DNA of 64,000 bases, taken from an uncultured Opitutia bacterium (GTDB taxonomy: Bacteria; Verrucomicrobiota; Verrucomicrobiia; Opitutales; Opitutaceae). The stretch spans positions 124,001-188,000 of the forward strand of contig CAIONS010000009.1 of NCBI GenBank assembly GCA_903859715.1, written 5' to 3'. Of the stretch, positions 16,841-26,725 are shown one piece after another; positions within the stretch are counted from its first letter, which is position 1, and each line of letters begins with the position of its first letter. The position numbers were made by a program, and so were the translations under genes. The notes under the pieces are model-generated. The model saw only the letters and a program-made list of their open reading frames with translations, had not been told where the DNA came from and did no database searches.

Positions 16841-18016
16841 ATGATCGATTTCTGGTCCAATCTCCATCCCGTCGTCCAAGGCCTCATCAAGGGCCTGGCG
16901 GTGATCATGGTCATCTTCCCGCTGGCCGGGGCGTGCTCGCTGGCGGAGCGCAAGGTCTCCGCGTGGATGCAGGGACGGCCCGGTCCCAACCGCGCCATTG
17001 TGCCGTGGATCGCGTGGATTCCGTTTGTCGGCACGTTTCTCCAGCGGCTCGGGGTGTTTCACCTGATGGCGGACGGCGCGAAGTTCCTCTTCAAGGAGGA
17101 GCCGGTGCCCGGCCACGTGAACAAGGTCTACTTTGCGCTCGCGCCGGCGATCGCGATGATGCCGGCACTCACGACGATCACGGTCGTCCCGTTTGGCGCT
17201 TATTTTAATGCCGCCGGCGACGCCATTCCGCTCGTGCTGGCCAATGTCGACGTGGGCCTGCTCGCAGTCTTCGCGGTGTCCTCGCTCGGGGTCTACTCGC
17301 TGATCCTCGCGGGCTGGGCCTCCAACTCGAAGTATCCCTTCCTCGGCAGCGTGCGTGCGTCGGCGCAGCTCATTTCCTATGAGCTCTCGATGACGCTCTC
17401 GGTGATCCCGGTTTTCCTCTGGATCAACGCCCCGGGCGCGCCTGGCACGATGAGTCTCGCGAAGGTGGTGGAATTCCAAAGCCTGCCGGGATTCTGGGGC
17501 GGCACCTGGTTTGTTTTCCTGATGCCGCTGTCGGCCTTCATTTTCCTGGTCTCGCTCTTTGCCGAGACCAACCGCCAGCCGTTCGACATGCCGGAGTCCG
17601 AGGCCGACCTCGTCGGCGGTTTCCATACGGAGTACGGCGCGTTCAAGTGGTCGCTCTTCTTCGTGGCGGAATACTCGCACATGCTCGTTGGCTCGGGCGT
17701 CTTCACCTTGCTGTTCTTCGGCGGTTGGAACCCGCTGCCTTGGATCTCGCTCGCGGACCTGGTGGGCTGGCTGCATCACGCCACCCACGCGGCGTGGACG
17801 ATTCACCCGCTGTTCGTCGGCGTGCTCTCCCTCGGTATTTTTCTCGGCAAGGTCCTGACCCTGATCTTCATCTTCATGTGGGTCCGCTGGACGGTGCCGC
17901 GTTTCCGCTACGATCAGGTCATGAAGCTCGGCTGGCAGAAGCTCCTGCCGCTCGCGATTGCGAACCTGATCCTCTACGCGCTCGCCATCGCGTTCATCCA
18001 GAAATCCGCCTCTTAA
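16841..18016 (+). CDS. nuoH: NADH-quinone oxidoreductase subunit H
   Basis: 391-residue membrane subunit with about eight helices at the joint between the two arms of complex I, lining the quinone entry. Conserved loops are seen: ERKVSAWMQGRPGPNRA near residue 35, and FAETNRQPFDMPESEADLV then GGFHTEYG near residue 240-265, the acidic family signature. Twelve bases separate it from nuoI. Confidence 0.96.
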   Translation: MIDFWSNLHPVVQGLIKGLAVIMVIFPLAGACSLAERKVSAWMQGRPGPNRAIVPWIAWIPFVGTFLQRLGVFHLMADGAKFLFKEEPVPGHVNKVYFALAPAIAMMPALTTITVVPFGAYFNAAGDAIPLVLANVDVGLLAVFAVSSLGVYSLILAGWASNSKYPFLGSVRASAQLISYELSMTLSVIPVFLWINAPGAPGTMSLAKVVEFQSLPGFWGGTWFVFLMPLSAFIFLVSLFAETNRQPFDMPESEADLVGGFHTEYGAFKWSLFFVAEYSHMLVGSGVFTLLFFGGWNPLPWISLADLVGWLHHATHAAWTIHPLFVGVLSLGIFLGKVLTLIFIFMWVRWTVPRFRYDQVMKLGWQKLLPLAIANLILYALAIAFIQKSAS

Positions 18017-18028
18017 TTCACCCGCGCC

Positions 18029-18568
18029 ATGGCCGTCATCCCTCTCGAACGCAAAACCCTCTCGCTGGCGGAGCGCACCTACGTGCCGCAGATCCTCAGC
18101 GGCCTGAAGACCACCTTCAAGCGGCTGCTCAAGCCGGCCGAGACGCTCGAGTATCCCGAGCAGCGCCCCGCGATTCCGCCCGGCTACCGCGGCGTGCCGA
18201 CGCTGGTGCGCGACCCGAACGGCCGCGAGAAATGCGTCTCCTGCCAGCTCTGCGAGTTTGTCTGTCCGCCCAAGGCCATCCGCATCACGCCGGGTGAGCT
18301 GCCCTCGGGCAGCGACCGCGAGCACGTCGAGAAGGGCCCGCAGGCCTTCGACATCGACATGCTCCGCTGCATTTACTGCGGCCTCTGCCAGGAGGTCTGC
18401 CCGGAGGAGGCGATCTTCCTGCAGAACCAATACTCGATGTCCGGCTACACCCGCGCGGAGATGGTCAACCACAAGGACCGCCTCTACGAGCTCGGCGGCA
18501 CGCTGCCGGATTCGCATTTCAAGTGGGACAAGAAAAAAGCCGCCGCCGAGCACGGCAACGCGCACTGA
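18029..18568 (+). CDS. nuoI: NADH-quinone oxidoreductase subunit I (two [4Fe-4S])
   Basis: 179-residue ferredoxin-like subunit. It has two C-x2-C-x2-C-x3-CP motifs, CVSCQLCEFVCPPKAI and CIYCGLCQEVCPEEAI, for clusters N6a and N6b that pass electrons to NuoB. Full length. nuoJ begins 19 bp after its stop. Confidence 0.97.
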   Translation: MAVIPLERKTLSLAERTYVPQILSGLKTTFKRLLKPAETLEYPEQRPAIPPGYRGVPTLVRDPNGREKCVSCQLCEFVCPPKAIRITPGELPSGSDREHVEKGPQAFDIDMLRCIYCGLCQEVCPEEAIFLQNQYSMSGYTRAEMVNHKDRLYELGGTLPDSHFKWDKKKAAAEHGNAH

Positions 18569-18587
18569 TGCCCGCCCCATCCTGACC

Positions 18588-19103
18588 ATGGCCCCAGCCC
18601 TGTTTCATCTCTTTGCCCTGCTCACGGTCGCCAGCGCCGTCGGTGTCGTCGCGACCAAGAACGCCGTCACGGCCGCGATGAGCTTCCTGCTCTGCCTCGT
18701 CGGCGTGGCCGGGCTGTTCGTCCAGTTGGACGCCTACCTCCTGGCCTTCCTGCTCCTGCTGGTTTACGCGGGCGCGGTCGTCGCGCTGTTTCTCTTCATC
18801 ATTATGCTGCTGGACACGCAGGGTCAGAAAAACTGGGGGTTCAAGAAATTCCCCATTTTCGTGAGCCTGATCGCGCTTGGCTTGCTGCTGACCGGCCTCG
18901 GCACCTTTGTGACCCGCGGCCAGCTCGACGCCCCGAACCCGAATGCCGCCGGCGGCGTCGGTGCCGCGCTCAAGCCCTACGCCTACCAACTTTTCACCAC
19001 CTACCTGCTGCCCGTGCAGGTCATGGGTTTCCTGCTCCTCATCGCGATGCTCGGGGTGATCGTGCTGAGCAAGAAAATCGACGGCGTGGAGGACGTGAAA
19101 TGA
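18588..19103 (+). CDS. nuoJ: NADH-quinone oxidoreductase subunit J
   Basis: 171-residue membrane subunit with five predicted helices; start [18 protein letters not shown]. The conserved helix [20 protein letters not shown] near residue 60 includes the family's pi-bulge region. A longer in-frame extension into nuoI was rejected. Its stop overlaps the nuoK start (ATGA, 19100-19103). Confidence 0.95.
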   Translation: MAPALFHLFALLTVASAVGVVATKNAVTAAMSFLLCLVGVAGLFVQLDAYLLAFLLLLVYAGAVVALFLFIIMLLDTQGQKNWGFKKFPIFVSLIALGLLLTGLGTFVTRGQLDAPNPNAAGGVGAALKPYAYQLFTTYLLPVQVMGFLLLIAMLGVIVLSKKIDGVEDVK

Positions 19104-19408
19104 TCACCGCGACCCTCAACGAATACGTCATCCTCAGCGTGGTGCTCTTCGCCATCGGCTTCTTCGGCGTGCTCCTGCGCAAGAACACGCTGGTGCTCTT
19201 CATGAGCCTCGAGCTGATGCTCATCGCCTCGACCCTCGCGCTGGTCGCCTTCTCGCGGTTCAACCACACCCTCGACGGCAACGTCTTCGTGTTCTTCATC
19301 TTTACCGTCGCCGCCGCCGAGGTCGCGGTCGGCCTGGCCATCATCGTGGCACTCTTCCGCAAGCGCCACACCATCCGGGTGGATGAACTCGACGCGCTGA
19401 AAAACTGA
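19100..19408 (+). CDS. nuoK: NADH-quinone oxidoreductase subunit K
   Basis: 102-residue, three-helix subunit. The two membrane glutamates of the proton path are in [10 protein letters not shown] and [10 protein letters not shown]. Overlaps nuoJ by 4 bp and shares one base with the nuoL start, so the three genes are tightly coupled. Confidence 0.96.
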   Translation: MITATLNEYVILSVVLFAIGFFGVLLRKNTLVLFMSLELMLIASTLALVAFSRFNHTLDGNVFVFFIFTVAAAEVAVGLAIIVALFRKRHTIRVDELDALKN

Positions 19409-21312
19409 TGCCCATGACGCCGGTCTCAATCGCCCTGCTTGTCCTTCTCGCGCCGCTGGCCTCGGCCGCGATCATCGCGCTCTTCCTCCGCCGGTCCGGC
19501 ACGCTGGCCGCGACGATGTCCGTGACGGCTGCCGTGATCGTCGCGGCCGGCGCCTTCACGCTGGCCTTTGGCGGCGCGCGGTTCGAGGCCGCGACGTCGT
19601 GGCTGCAGCTCGGCTCCTTCACCCTCTCGCTCGGAATCAAGTTCGACGACCTCGCCGCGCTGATGCTCGTCATCGTCGGGATCGTCGGCCTGTGCGTGCA
19701 TGTGTTTTCGCTCGGCTACATGCACGACGACGCGGCCAAGGCCCGGTACTTCGGCGGTCTCTCAGTTTTCATGTTCTCGATGCTTGGCATCGTGTTTGCC
19801 GACAATCTTTTCATGATGTTCATCTTCTGGGAGCTCGTCGGTTTCAGCTCCTGGCTGCTCATCAACCACTGGCACGAGAAGCAGTCCGCCAGTGACGCGT
19901 CGAAGAAGGCCTTCATCACGAACCGCGTCGGCGACTTCGGTTTCCTGCTCGGCATCATCATGTGCTACTGGAGCAACGGCACGGTGAACCTGAGCGAGCT
20001 CGCCGCCGGCCACCACGTCTACAGCACACTGATCCCGCTGCTGCTGTTCTGCGGCGCGGTCGGCAAATCCGCCCAGCTGCCGCTGCAAGTCTGGCTGCCC
20101 GACGCGATGGAAGGCCCGACGCCGGTCTCCGCGCTGATCCATGCCGCGACGATGGTCGCGGCCGGCATCTACATGCTGTGCCGGATCAACGTGCTCATGG
20201 TCCCGGATGCCCTCACGGTCATCATGTGGGTCGGCACGGCCACCGCGCTCTATGCCGCTTTCTGCGCCATCGTGCAGCGCGACATCAAGAAAATCCTGGC
20301 GTACTCCACGCTCTCGCAGCTCGGTTACATGGTCGCGGCGTTTGGGCTGGGATCCAAAATGATCCCGGTGAGCGACACCATGGTCGACGCCGCGGGTAAG
20401 CTGGCGGTATCGCACTGGCAGGTGCTGGGAGCGGCCACCGGTGTCGGTGCCGCGATGTTCCACCTGACGACCCACGCCTTCTTCAAGGCGCTGCTCTTCC
20501 TCGGCTCCGGCTCGGTCATTCACGGCTGCCATCACGAGCAGGACATCTTCAAGATGGGCGGGCTCTCGTCGCGGATGAAGCTCACCTTCGTGACCTTCAC
20601 GATCGGCGTCGCCGCCATCATCGGCCTGCCATTCCTCGCGGGGTTCTTCTCGAAGGACACGATCCTTTATCTCGCCTACACAAACAACAAGGCGGTCTTC
20701 GCGATCCTCGCTTTCACCGCGATCCTGACCGCGCTCTACATGACCCGGCTCTGGCGGATCACGTTCTTCGGCGAGCCGCGCAGTGAGTCCGCCGCGCACG
20801 CGCATGAAGGCGGGCTGACACTGACACTCCCGCTGATGGTCCTCGCGGTGCTCGCGGTTGTGGCGGGCTATACGTCCCACTACCCGAAGGTCTTTGACGG
20901 CGTCTTCGAACTGATCCCCGAAGCGCACGGTTCGGATCACCTGACCATCCTGCTGACGAGCCTGTTTGTGCTGGTGGTCGGCGCAGGCACCGCGTTTCTC
21001 TTCTACAAGCCGGCGGCGACCGATGCGCTGGAGCTGAAATCACCCGGTCTCTTCCGGCTGCTGGCGTCGAAGCTCTGGTTCGACGAGATCTACACCTATT
21101 ACATCGACAAGGTGCAGCAGCGTTTCGCCCTGCTGCTCAGCTTCCTGGAGCAGATCTTTCTCGCCGGCGTGATCATCCGCGGCTTCGCCGGGTTGGTCGG
21201 CCTCGTCGGACTCGGGGCCCGCGCCCTGCATGTGGGCCGGATCAGCGTCTACGTCTACTGGTTCTTCGCTGGCGTCGTCATCCTCTGGCTCTTTGCGACC
21301 GGTGTCCTCTAA
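19408..21312 (+). CDS. nuoL: NADH-quinone oxidoreductase subunit L
   Basis: 634-residue distal antiporter-like subunit with the long lateral helix at the C-terminus. Signature blocks are FWELVGFSSWLLI with the essential Glu, GKSAQLPLQVWLPDAMEGPT with the essential Lys, and ALIHAATMVAAG. A second ATG six bases downstream is an alternative start. Proton-pumping role inferred from the family. Confidence 0.96.
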   Translation: MPMTPVSIALLVLLAPLASAAIIALFLRRSGTLAATMSVTAAVIVAAGAFTLAFGGARFEAATSWLQLGSFTLSLGIKFDDLAALMLVIVGIVGLCVHVFSLGYMHDDAAKARYFGGLSVFMFSMLGIVFADNLFMMFIFWELVGFSSWLLINHWHEKQSASDASKKAFITNRVGDFGFLLGIIMCYWSNGTVNLSELAAGHHVYSTLIPLLLFCGAVGKSAQLPLQVWLPDAMEGPTPVSALIHAATMVAAGIYMLCRINVLMVPDALTVIMWVGTATALYAAFCAIVQRDIKKILAYSTLSQLGYMVAAFGLGSKMIPVSDTMVDAAGKLAVSHWQVLGAATGVGAAMFHLTTHAFFKALLFLGSGSVIHGCHHEQDIFKMGGLSSRMKLTFVTFTIGVAAIIGLPFLAGFFSKDTILYLAYTNNKAVFAILAFTAILTALYMTRLWRITFFGEPRSESAAHAHEGGLTLTLPLMVLAVLAVVAGYTSHYPKVFDGVFELIPEAHGSDHLTILLTSLFVLVVGAGTAFLFYKPAATDALELKSPGLFRLLASKLWFDEIYTYYIDKVQQRFALLLSFLEQIFLAGVIIRGFAGLVGLVGLGARALHVGRISVYVYWFFAGVVILWLFATGVL

Positions 21313-21319
21313 TTTTGCG

Positions 21320-22840
21320 ATGAGCAACCTGCCTTTCGATCCCCTCCTTTTGTCCATCGCGGCCCCGCTCGCGGTGGCGCTGGCCATTGCGCTCGGCCTG
21401 CCAAAGCGCTGGTCGGTACGGCTGGCCTACGCCGGGTTCGGCGTTCCGGCGCTGCTGGCGCTCTACGCCTGGTGGAGCTACGGCGCGCAGCCCCAGGCGC
21501 ACGGCTATGCCTTGCTCTCGTCCTACTCGACCGGCCTCGACGGGTTGGGCATCCACCTCACGCTCGGGTTGAACGGCATTTCGCTCCCGCTGTTTGTGCT
21601 CGCGGGTCTCGTCGGCCTGGCGGCCGGGCTCTACGCGATCCAGTCCGGTGCCGAGCGGCTCAAGATTTATCTCATGCTACTGCTCATCATGCAGGCCGGC
21701 CTGATGGGGGTCTTCGCCAGTGTGGACGTGTTCTTCTTCTACTTCTTCCACGAACTCGCGCTGATCCCGACGTTCATCATGGTCGGCATCTGGGGTGGAC
21801 GCGACCGCAGCTACGCGGCGATGAAGCTCACCATTTATCTCACGCTCGGTGCGATGCTTTCCCTGGTCGGGCTCATCGCCCTGTACGTGAAGAGCGGGGC
21901 GAACAGCTTCGATCTCATCGCGCTCCGCGAGGTGATCGCGAACCGGCCGCTGGCCGAAACGGTGCAGCATAATATCTTCGGCCTGCTGATGTTTGGTTTC
22001 GGCATTCTCGTCTCGCTCTGGCCCTTCCACACGTGGGCGCCCCTCGGCTATGGCGCCGCGCCGAGCTCCGCCGCGATGCTGCACGCGGGCGTGCTCAAGA
22101 AATTTGGCCTCTACGGCCTCATTCAGATCGCCCTGCCGTTGCTGCCCGCGGGCGTGGCCCACTGGGCCCAGGTGCTCGCGCTGCTGGCGGCCGTAGGCAA
22201 CGTCCTCATCGTCGGCCTCATCACGATGGCCCAGCGCGACCTCAAGCAGGTCATCGGTTACAGCTCGGTCATGCACATGGGCTATGCGTTCCTCGGCGTG
22301 GCCTGCTTCTCCGTGCTGGGCGCGGGCGGCGTGGTGCTGCTGATGGTGGCGCACGGCCTGTCGGTCGCGCTGCTGTTCCTCCTGGCCACGAGCATCCACC
22401 ACCGCACGCACACCTTTGACCTGACGCAGATGGGCGGCTTGGCGCAAAAGACCCCCGTGCTCGCGGCGTTTTTTGTCGCCGGCACCTTTGCCAGCATCGG
22501 CCTGCCGGGCTTTGCCAACTTCTGGGGCGAGCTGACCATCTTCGTCGCCCTATGGAAATTTTCGCACGTCTTCACCGTGATTGCGGTGGCGGGCGTGGTC
22601 ATTTCCGCCATCTACGGCCTGCGGGCGGCCGCGCGCGTGTTCTTCGGGCCGCCGACCGAGGCGTTCAGCATCGTCGCCGCGGCGCACCCGCCGGCGGACC
22701 TGAGCTGGAAGGAGAAATTTCCCGCGCTCATTCTGCTCGCCGCGCTGCTGTTCATTGGTTTCTGGCCGCAGTCCCTTTCCACGCCGCTCAACGCCACGCT
22801 GTCCGCGGTCTACGCCCCGCCGGCCGCCATCGCGAAATAA
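21320..22840 (+). CDS. nuoM: NADH-quinone oxidoreductase subunit M
   Basis: 506-residue antiporter-like subunit; start MSNLPFDPLLL, 7 bp after nuoL. Blocks seen: FFHELALIPTFIMVGIWGG with the conserved Glu, WPFHTWAPLGYGAAPSSAA, and the VIGYSSVMHMG segment. The normal LPDAH reads APLGYG here, a modest departure from the E. coli form. Confidence 0.95.
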   Translation: MSNLPFDPLLLSIAAPLAVALAIALGLPKRWSVRLAYAGFGVPALLALYAWWSYGAQPQAHGYALLSSYSTGLDGLGIHLTLGLNGISLPLFVLAGLVGLAAGLYAIQSGAERLKIYLMLLLIMQAGLMGVFASVDVFFFYFFHELALIPTFIMVGIWGGRDRSYAAMKLTIYLTLGAMLSLVGLIALYVKSGANSFDLIALREVIANRPLAETVQHNIFGLLMFGFGILVSLWPFHTWAPLGYGAAPSSAAMLHAGVLKKFGLYGLIQIALPLLPAGVAHWAQVLALLAAVGNVLIVGLITMAQRDLKQVIGYSSVMHMGYAFLGVACFSVLGAGGVVLLMVAHGLSVALLFLLATSIHHRTHTFDLTQMGGLAQKTPVLAAFFVAGTFASIGLPGFANFWGELTIFVALWKFSHVFTVIAVAGVVISAIYGLRAAARVFFGPPTEAFSIVAAAHPPADLSWKEKFPALILLAALLFIGFWPQSLSTPLNATLSAVYAPPAAIAK

Positions 22841-22855
22841 CGCCTCTCCGTCGCA

Positions 22856-24376
22856 ATGGATCTCTCCTCCCTTCAAGCAATCGCCGCGAACAACGACTGG
22901 GGCGCCATCTTTCCCGAGGTGCTGCTCGCCTGCGTGGCCCTGGCGCTGCTGGCGCTCGAGATTGTGCTGCCGGCGAAGTACCACGCGTACCTGCCGGGCT
23001 TCGCGCTGTTCGGGGTGCTGGCCATCATTCCGAGCCAGGTGCTGGGTCTCCGGCCGGGGTTTCTGCTGGAAGGCGATACGTTCAGCGGTCTGCTGCATCA
23101 CTCGCATGAGGGCCAGATCATGCGCGTGTTCTTCCTGGTGACGGCCGCGCTCGTGTGCCTGCTTGGCACCGTGAGCCTCGCGAAGCAGAAGATGCCGCAC
23201 ACGGAGTTCTACCATATCGTGCTCGTCGTCACGGCCGCGATGATGCTCCTGGCTCAGAGCAACCACTTCGTGATGCTCTTCGTGACGCTCGAGACGGTGA
23301 CGATCGGCTTCTACATCCTCGTGAGTTATTTCCGCACGAGTGCGCTGTCCTTGGAAGCCGGCCTGAAATATCTCGTCATGGGCGCGCTGAGCTCCTCGAT
23401 CCTGCTTTTCGGCATCGTGCTGCTCTATGGCGTGGCGGGCAATCCCATGCTCCCCGGGCACACCGGTTCGGCGATGAACTTTGACGAGCTTTCGGGATTT
23501 CTCTCGATGAATCCGCACCACTTCCTCGCCAGCGTGGGCATCGTGCTCGTGCTCTCCGGCGTGGCGTTCAAGATCGGGGCGTTTCCCTTCCAGATCTGGG
23601 TGCCTGATGTCTACCAGGGAGCGCCGACGCCCGTGACGGCGTTTCTCGCCGTCGGCTCGAAGGCCGTTGGGTTCGTCATCTTGCTGACCCTGGTCCGGAC
23701 CTTTTCCGCCTACGCGTGGCTGACGCTGCCGATCCTGACGCTGATGGCGGCGGCCACATTGCTGTTCGGCAATTTCGCCGCGCTGACGCAGCACAACGTG
23801 AAGCGCCTGATCGGCCTGTCCGGCGTTTCGCACGCCGGATTCCTGCTGCTGGGTGTCGTCGCGGCCGCCACGGTGCCGATGGCCTTTGGCGCGGTTTATT
23901 TCTATCTTTTTGCCTACCTGATCGCCTCGTTCGCGGTGTTCGGGGTGATGGCGCACGTGGCCGGCCCGAATGATGCCGACCAGGAAATCAGCCACTACGC
24001 CGGGCTCGCGAAGGAGCGTCCGTTCCTCGCGCTGGTGCTCGCGATCGGCCTCGGTTCGCTCGCCGGTATCCCGCCGCTCGCGGGGTTCATGGGCAAGCTC
24101 TTCATCTTCATCGCCGTCTTTCAATCCGGCCATTACGGCCTGCTGGCCGTGGCGGTCGTCGGCGTGGTGATTTCGATCTATTACTATTTCACCTGGATCC
24201 GGGCGGCCTTCTTCGAGACCTGGACGCCCCCGGCCGATGCCGAGACGGCTTCCTCCCGGCCTGCGCTCACCCCGGTGACCGCGTCATTGGGCGTGGTGCT
24301 CGGTCTCCTCGCGGCGTGCACGGTGCTCCTGGGCTTTTACCAAGGTCCCTTGGGCGACTGGCTCACGACGCGCTGA
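22856..24376 (+). CDS. nuoN: NADH-quinone oxidoreductase subunit N
   Basis: 506-residue antiporter-like subunit and last gene of the operon. Conserved blocks are VTLETVTIGFYILVS with the membrane Glu, FKIGAFPFQIWVPDVYQGAP with the Lys, and RLIGLSGVSHAGF. It ends 53 bp before a perfect 9-bp hairpin terminator. Confidence 0.95.
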   Translation: MDLSSLQAIAANNDWGAIFPEVLLACVALALLALEIVLPAKYHAYLPGFALFGVLAIIPSQVLGLRPGFLLEGDTFSGLLHHSHEGQIMRVFFLVTAALVCLLGTVSLAKQKMPHTEFYHIVLVVTAAMMLLAQSNHFVMLFVTLETVTIGFYILVSYFRTSALSLEAGLKYLVMGALSSSILLFGIVLLYGVAGNPMLPGHTGSAMNFDELSGFLSMNPHHFLASVGIVLVLSGVAFKIGAFPFQIWVPDVYQGAPTPVTAFLAVGSKAVGFVILLTLVRTFSAYAWLTLPILTLMAAATLLFGNFAALTQHNVKRLIGLSGVSHAGFLLLGVVAAATVPMAFGAVYFYLFAYLIASFAVFGVMAHVAGPNDADQEISHYAGLAKERPFLALVLAIGLGSLAGIPPLAGFMGKLFIFIAVFQSGHYGLLAVAVVGVVISIYYYFTWIRAAFFETWTPPADAETASSRPALTPVTASLGVVLGLLAACTVLLGFYQGPLGDWLTTR

Positions 24377-24429
24377 AGGCGGGCGATCCAAGGCGGCGCG
24401 TGTGATCCCCGCCCATTTTTAAAAACGAA

Positions 24430-24455
24430 AAAGGCGGGTCATTGACCCCGCCTTT
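24430..24455. terminator. Bidirectional intrinsic terminator after nuoN
   Basis: Perfect 9-bp stem AAAGGCGGG / CCCGCCTTT with an 8-nt loop. It is flanked by A-rich sequence on the left and T-rich on the right, so it can end both nuoN (plus) and the convergent YXWGXW gene (minus). Confidence 0.9.
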
Positions 24456-24477
24456 CTTATGAATATCGCCAGGAGCC

Positions 24478-25110
24478 TTAGCGCCAGCGGCCCTCGATGA
24501 ACACGTAGGAACCGCCGCGCCGTTCCCAACGCGGAGCGATCCAGGCGGACCGGCCGCGGGGCGGAAGCTCCCAATGGCCGCCGACCCATTCGTGGCGATG
24601 ACCGCGCCAGACCCAGTAGCCGCCGATCCAGACATGGTACGGGGAAGGCTGGGCGTAGATGATTTCCTGCCGCGGGGGCGGGGGTGCGTCGTAAATCACG
24701 ACCTGGCTGGGCACCACCACCGGCGGCGGCGGCGGCTGAGGAATCTGCCAGTAACCCTCGATCCAGTTGCGGTTGCGGCCATCCCAGCGGCCCTCGACCC
24801 AGTAGGCACCGGGCTGGGGAGGCAGCGTCCACATGCCCGGGATCCAGACCCATTGTCCACGGATCCACGAGTGGTGGCCGGCAATCCAGACGTAGCCCGA
24901 GCCGGGAGAAACAATGATTCTTTCCTCTCGGGGGCGAGGCGGGGCTTGCTCCACGATAATGGGGGCGGGCAATCCGACGCGCAGGCCGAGATCGACCGAA
25001 ACGCGGGTTTGGGCTTGGGCCGAAAGCGCGAGGCCGGCGGCGCAGAAGGCCGCGGAAAGCAGAAAAAGAGCCGGCCGGGTGGCCTTGGGAATGAAGGAGT
25101 GAAGTTGCAT
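24478..25110 (-). CDS. YXWGXW repeat protein, secreted
   Basis: 210 residues from ATG 25110 with a Sec signal peptide (MQLHSFIPKATRPALF, hydrophobic core, ALSAQAQ cleavage site). The mature part has repeated W-x-G-x-W units such as WIPGMW, WVEGRW, WIEGYW, WVGGHW and FIEGRW, broken by a proline-rich hinge around residue 115. YXWGXW-repeat proteins are common in Gram-negative envelopes with no known biochemical role. Convergent with the nuo operon and sharing its terminator. Confidence 0.85.
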   Translation of the reverse strand: MQLHSFIPKATRPALFLLSAAFCAAGLALSAQAQTRVSVDLGLRVGLPAPIIVEQAPPRPREERIIVSPGSGYVWIAGHHSWIRGQWVWIPGMWTLPPQPGAYWVEGRWDGRNRNWIEGYWQIPQPPPPPVVVPSQVVIYDAPPPPRQEIIYAQPSPYHVWIGGYWVWRGHRHEWVGGHWELPPRGRSAWIAPRWERRGGSYVFIEGRWR

Positions 25111-25232
25111 GTGAAGCAGACGTTTCGACGCAGGGTGGGTTACTGTTGTCATAAAGATGGGGCGGTCACAGACCCGGCGAAAAGACATTTGTTTCCGGCG
25201 CAGATTGCTGCCTCAGTGGCGCCGCTTCACGC

Positions 25233-26579
25233 ATGAAAGTTACCGGACTCGCCCTCGTTCCACCCCCGACCGCCACCGACCTGCCCAAGGTCACACCGGA
25301 GCTGCTCGCCTCCGTGCTGGCCCGCTACTCCCGCAGCAACGAGGGCCTCGCCGCCATTCTCGGCAAGGTCGACGTCGCCAACCCCGATGCCTCGATCGAC
25401 CGCATCCTGAAGTTCGTCGATTACGGCCACGCGTCGATCGGCGGCCTCACCGGCGGCCTCGCGATCGCGCTCGACGGCGTCTCGATGTGGCTGGCGTGGA
25501 AAATCTTTGAAATTGCCACGATGGCCGACGGCCAGGAGTCGAGCACGCGGTATATCACGATGGATGCGGCCAACCTTCCGACGCCCGACGAGATCGGCAT
25601 CCCGGACGACCTCGCGGCGCGCTGGCACGATATCATGGCCGCGGCCTTCGCCGCCTACCATGCTGAATATCTCCGGCTCGACCTGCTCGCGACGGCGAAA
25701 CCCGAGCTGGTGCGCCTGCCGCCCGACGCCAAGCCCGCGGTGGTCACACGCCTCCGCAAAAACTACGCGCTCGACCGCGCGCGCTATTTCATCCCGTTCG
25801 CCACGCGTACCAATCTCGGGCTCGTGCAGTCCTCCCGCATGTGGGCCACGACGGTGAAGCATCTCGATTCCCTGCCGAATCCCGAGGCGCGCACCGCTGC
25901 CCGCCTGATCCGCGAGGAGCTGCTCAAGCAGTCGCCCCGGCTCATGCGCCACAGCTCCGCGGAAAAATCCTTTGAGGAGCAGGCCCGGCAGGAACTCGCC
26001 GCCAGCCTCAAGCTCGGGCTCGAGCGCCTGTCGGCCGAGCCGCTCGATGACGAGGTCTGGGTGAAGGTCGATCGCGACACGCCGCCGTGGCTCACCGAGA
26101 CTCAGCCCATTTCCGAGGCGCTCCGGCACCGCACCAACCGCTACGGCCATCAGGGCCTGGCGACGCGCCGCGCGCGGGTCACGTTTGCCTGGAATAACAT
26201 GGCCCTCGCCGAGCTGCGCGACCTCAACCGCCACCGCACCGGCCACCGCTTCACGCCGCTGGTGCAGGGTGGTTTTTACCTGCCGCCCGAAATCAAGCAT
26301 GCCGGTCACGCGGTGTTGCTGAAGCAACAGCTGGAACTTACCCGCGAACTCCTGCGGCGCGGTTCGCCGGCCTATGTCTACTCCTTGCTGCTGGGGGCGC
26401 AGACGCCGTTCGAACATTCCACGCATGCGGACAAATTCATCTACGAGGCCGAGCTGCGCACCGGCATGGGCGCTCATTTCCGTTATGCGGAGCACCTGAG
26501 TGCGGCCTTGCGCGAATTTTTCCATCAAATGCCCGCCGCACGCTCGTGGGTCGTCGAAGGCACCGCCGAGCCGGAATAA
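25233..26579 (+). CDS. ThyX-like protein with two tandem domains and split signature motif
   Basis: 448-residue protein built of two ThyX (flavin-dependent thymidylate synthase) halves. N-terminal half: YGHASIGG (about 64-71), ESSTRYI (102-108) and ARYFIPFATRTNLG (183-196). C-terminal half: DLNRHRTGHRF (330-340) and TPFEHSTHADKFIYEAELRT (391-410). Canonical ThyX has one motif, RHR-x7-S-x-R; here the first half keeps S-x-R-Y but lacks RHR, while the second keeps RHR but lacks the serine arm. Canonical ThyX is about 220-270 residues and tetrameric. Could be a pseudo-symmetric active thymidylate synthase or a repurposed flavoprotein. Family firm, activity uncertain. Confidence 0.8.
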   Translation: MKVTGLALVPPPTATDLPKVTPELLASVLARYSRSNEGLAAILGKVDVANPDASIDRILKFVDYGHASIGGLTGGLAIALDGVSMWLAWKIFEIATMADGQESSTRYITMDAANLPTPDEIGIPDDLAARWHDIMAAAFAAYHAEYLRLDLLATAKPELVRLPPDAKPAVVTRLRKNYALDRARYFIPFATRTNLGLVQSSRMWATTVKHLDSLPNPEARTAARLIREELLKQSPRLMRHSSAEKSFEEQARQELAASLKLGLERLSAEPLDDEVWVKVDRDTPPWLTETQPISEALRHRTNRYGHQGLATRRARVTFAWNNMALAELRDLNRHRTGHRFTPLVQGGFYLPPEIKHAGHAVLLKQQLELTRELLRRGSPAYVYSLLLGAQTPFEHSTHADKFIYEAELRTGMGAHFRYAEHLSAALREFFHQMPAARSWVVEGTAEPE

Positions 26580-26725
26580 TTGGGTTGCTGCACTCTCCCA
26601 GCGGCGCAAAGAATTGGCATCCCCAATGATATTGTTCGGAGCACCCTTCGCGGTCGTTGCAGGTCTCGGGTTTTTGTCTGCTGCCGCCCCTGTGGGTGAC
26701 GGGTCATGACTCACCGCCATCGCCC

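Noticed and set aside
16745-18589. Long minus-strand frame opposite nuoH-nuoI
   Set aside because: Shadow frame with no recognisable domain; nuoH and nuoI on the plus strand are certain.
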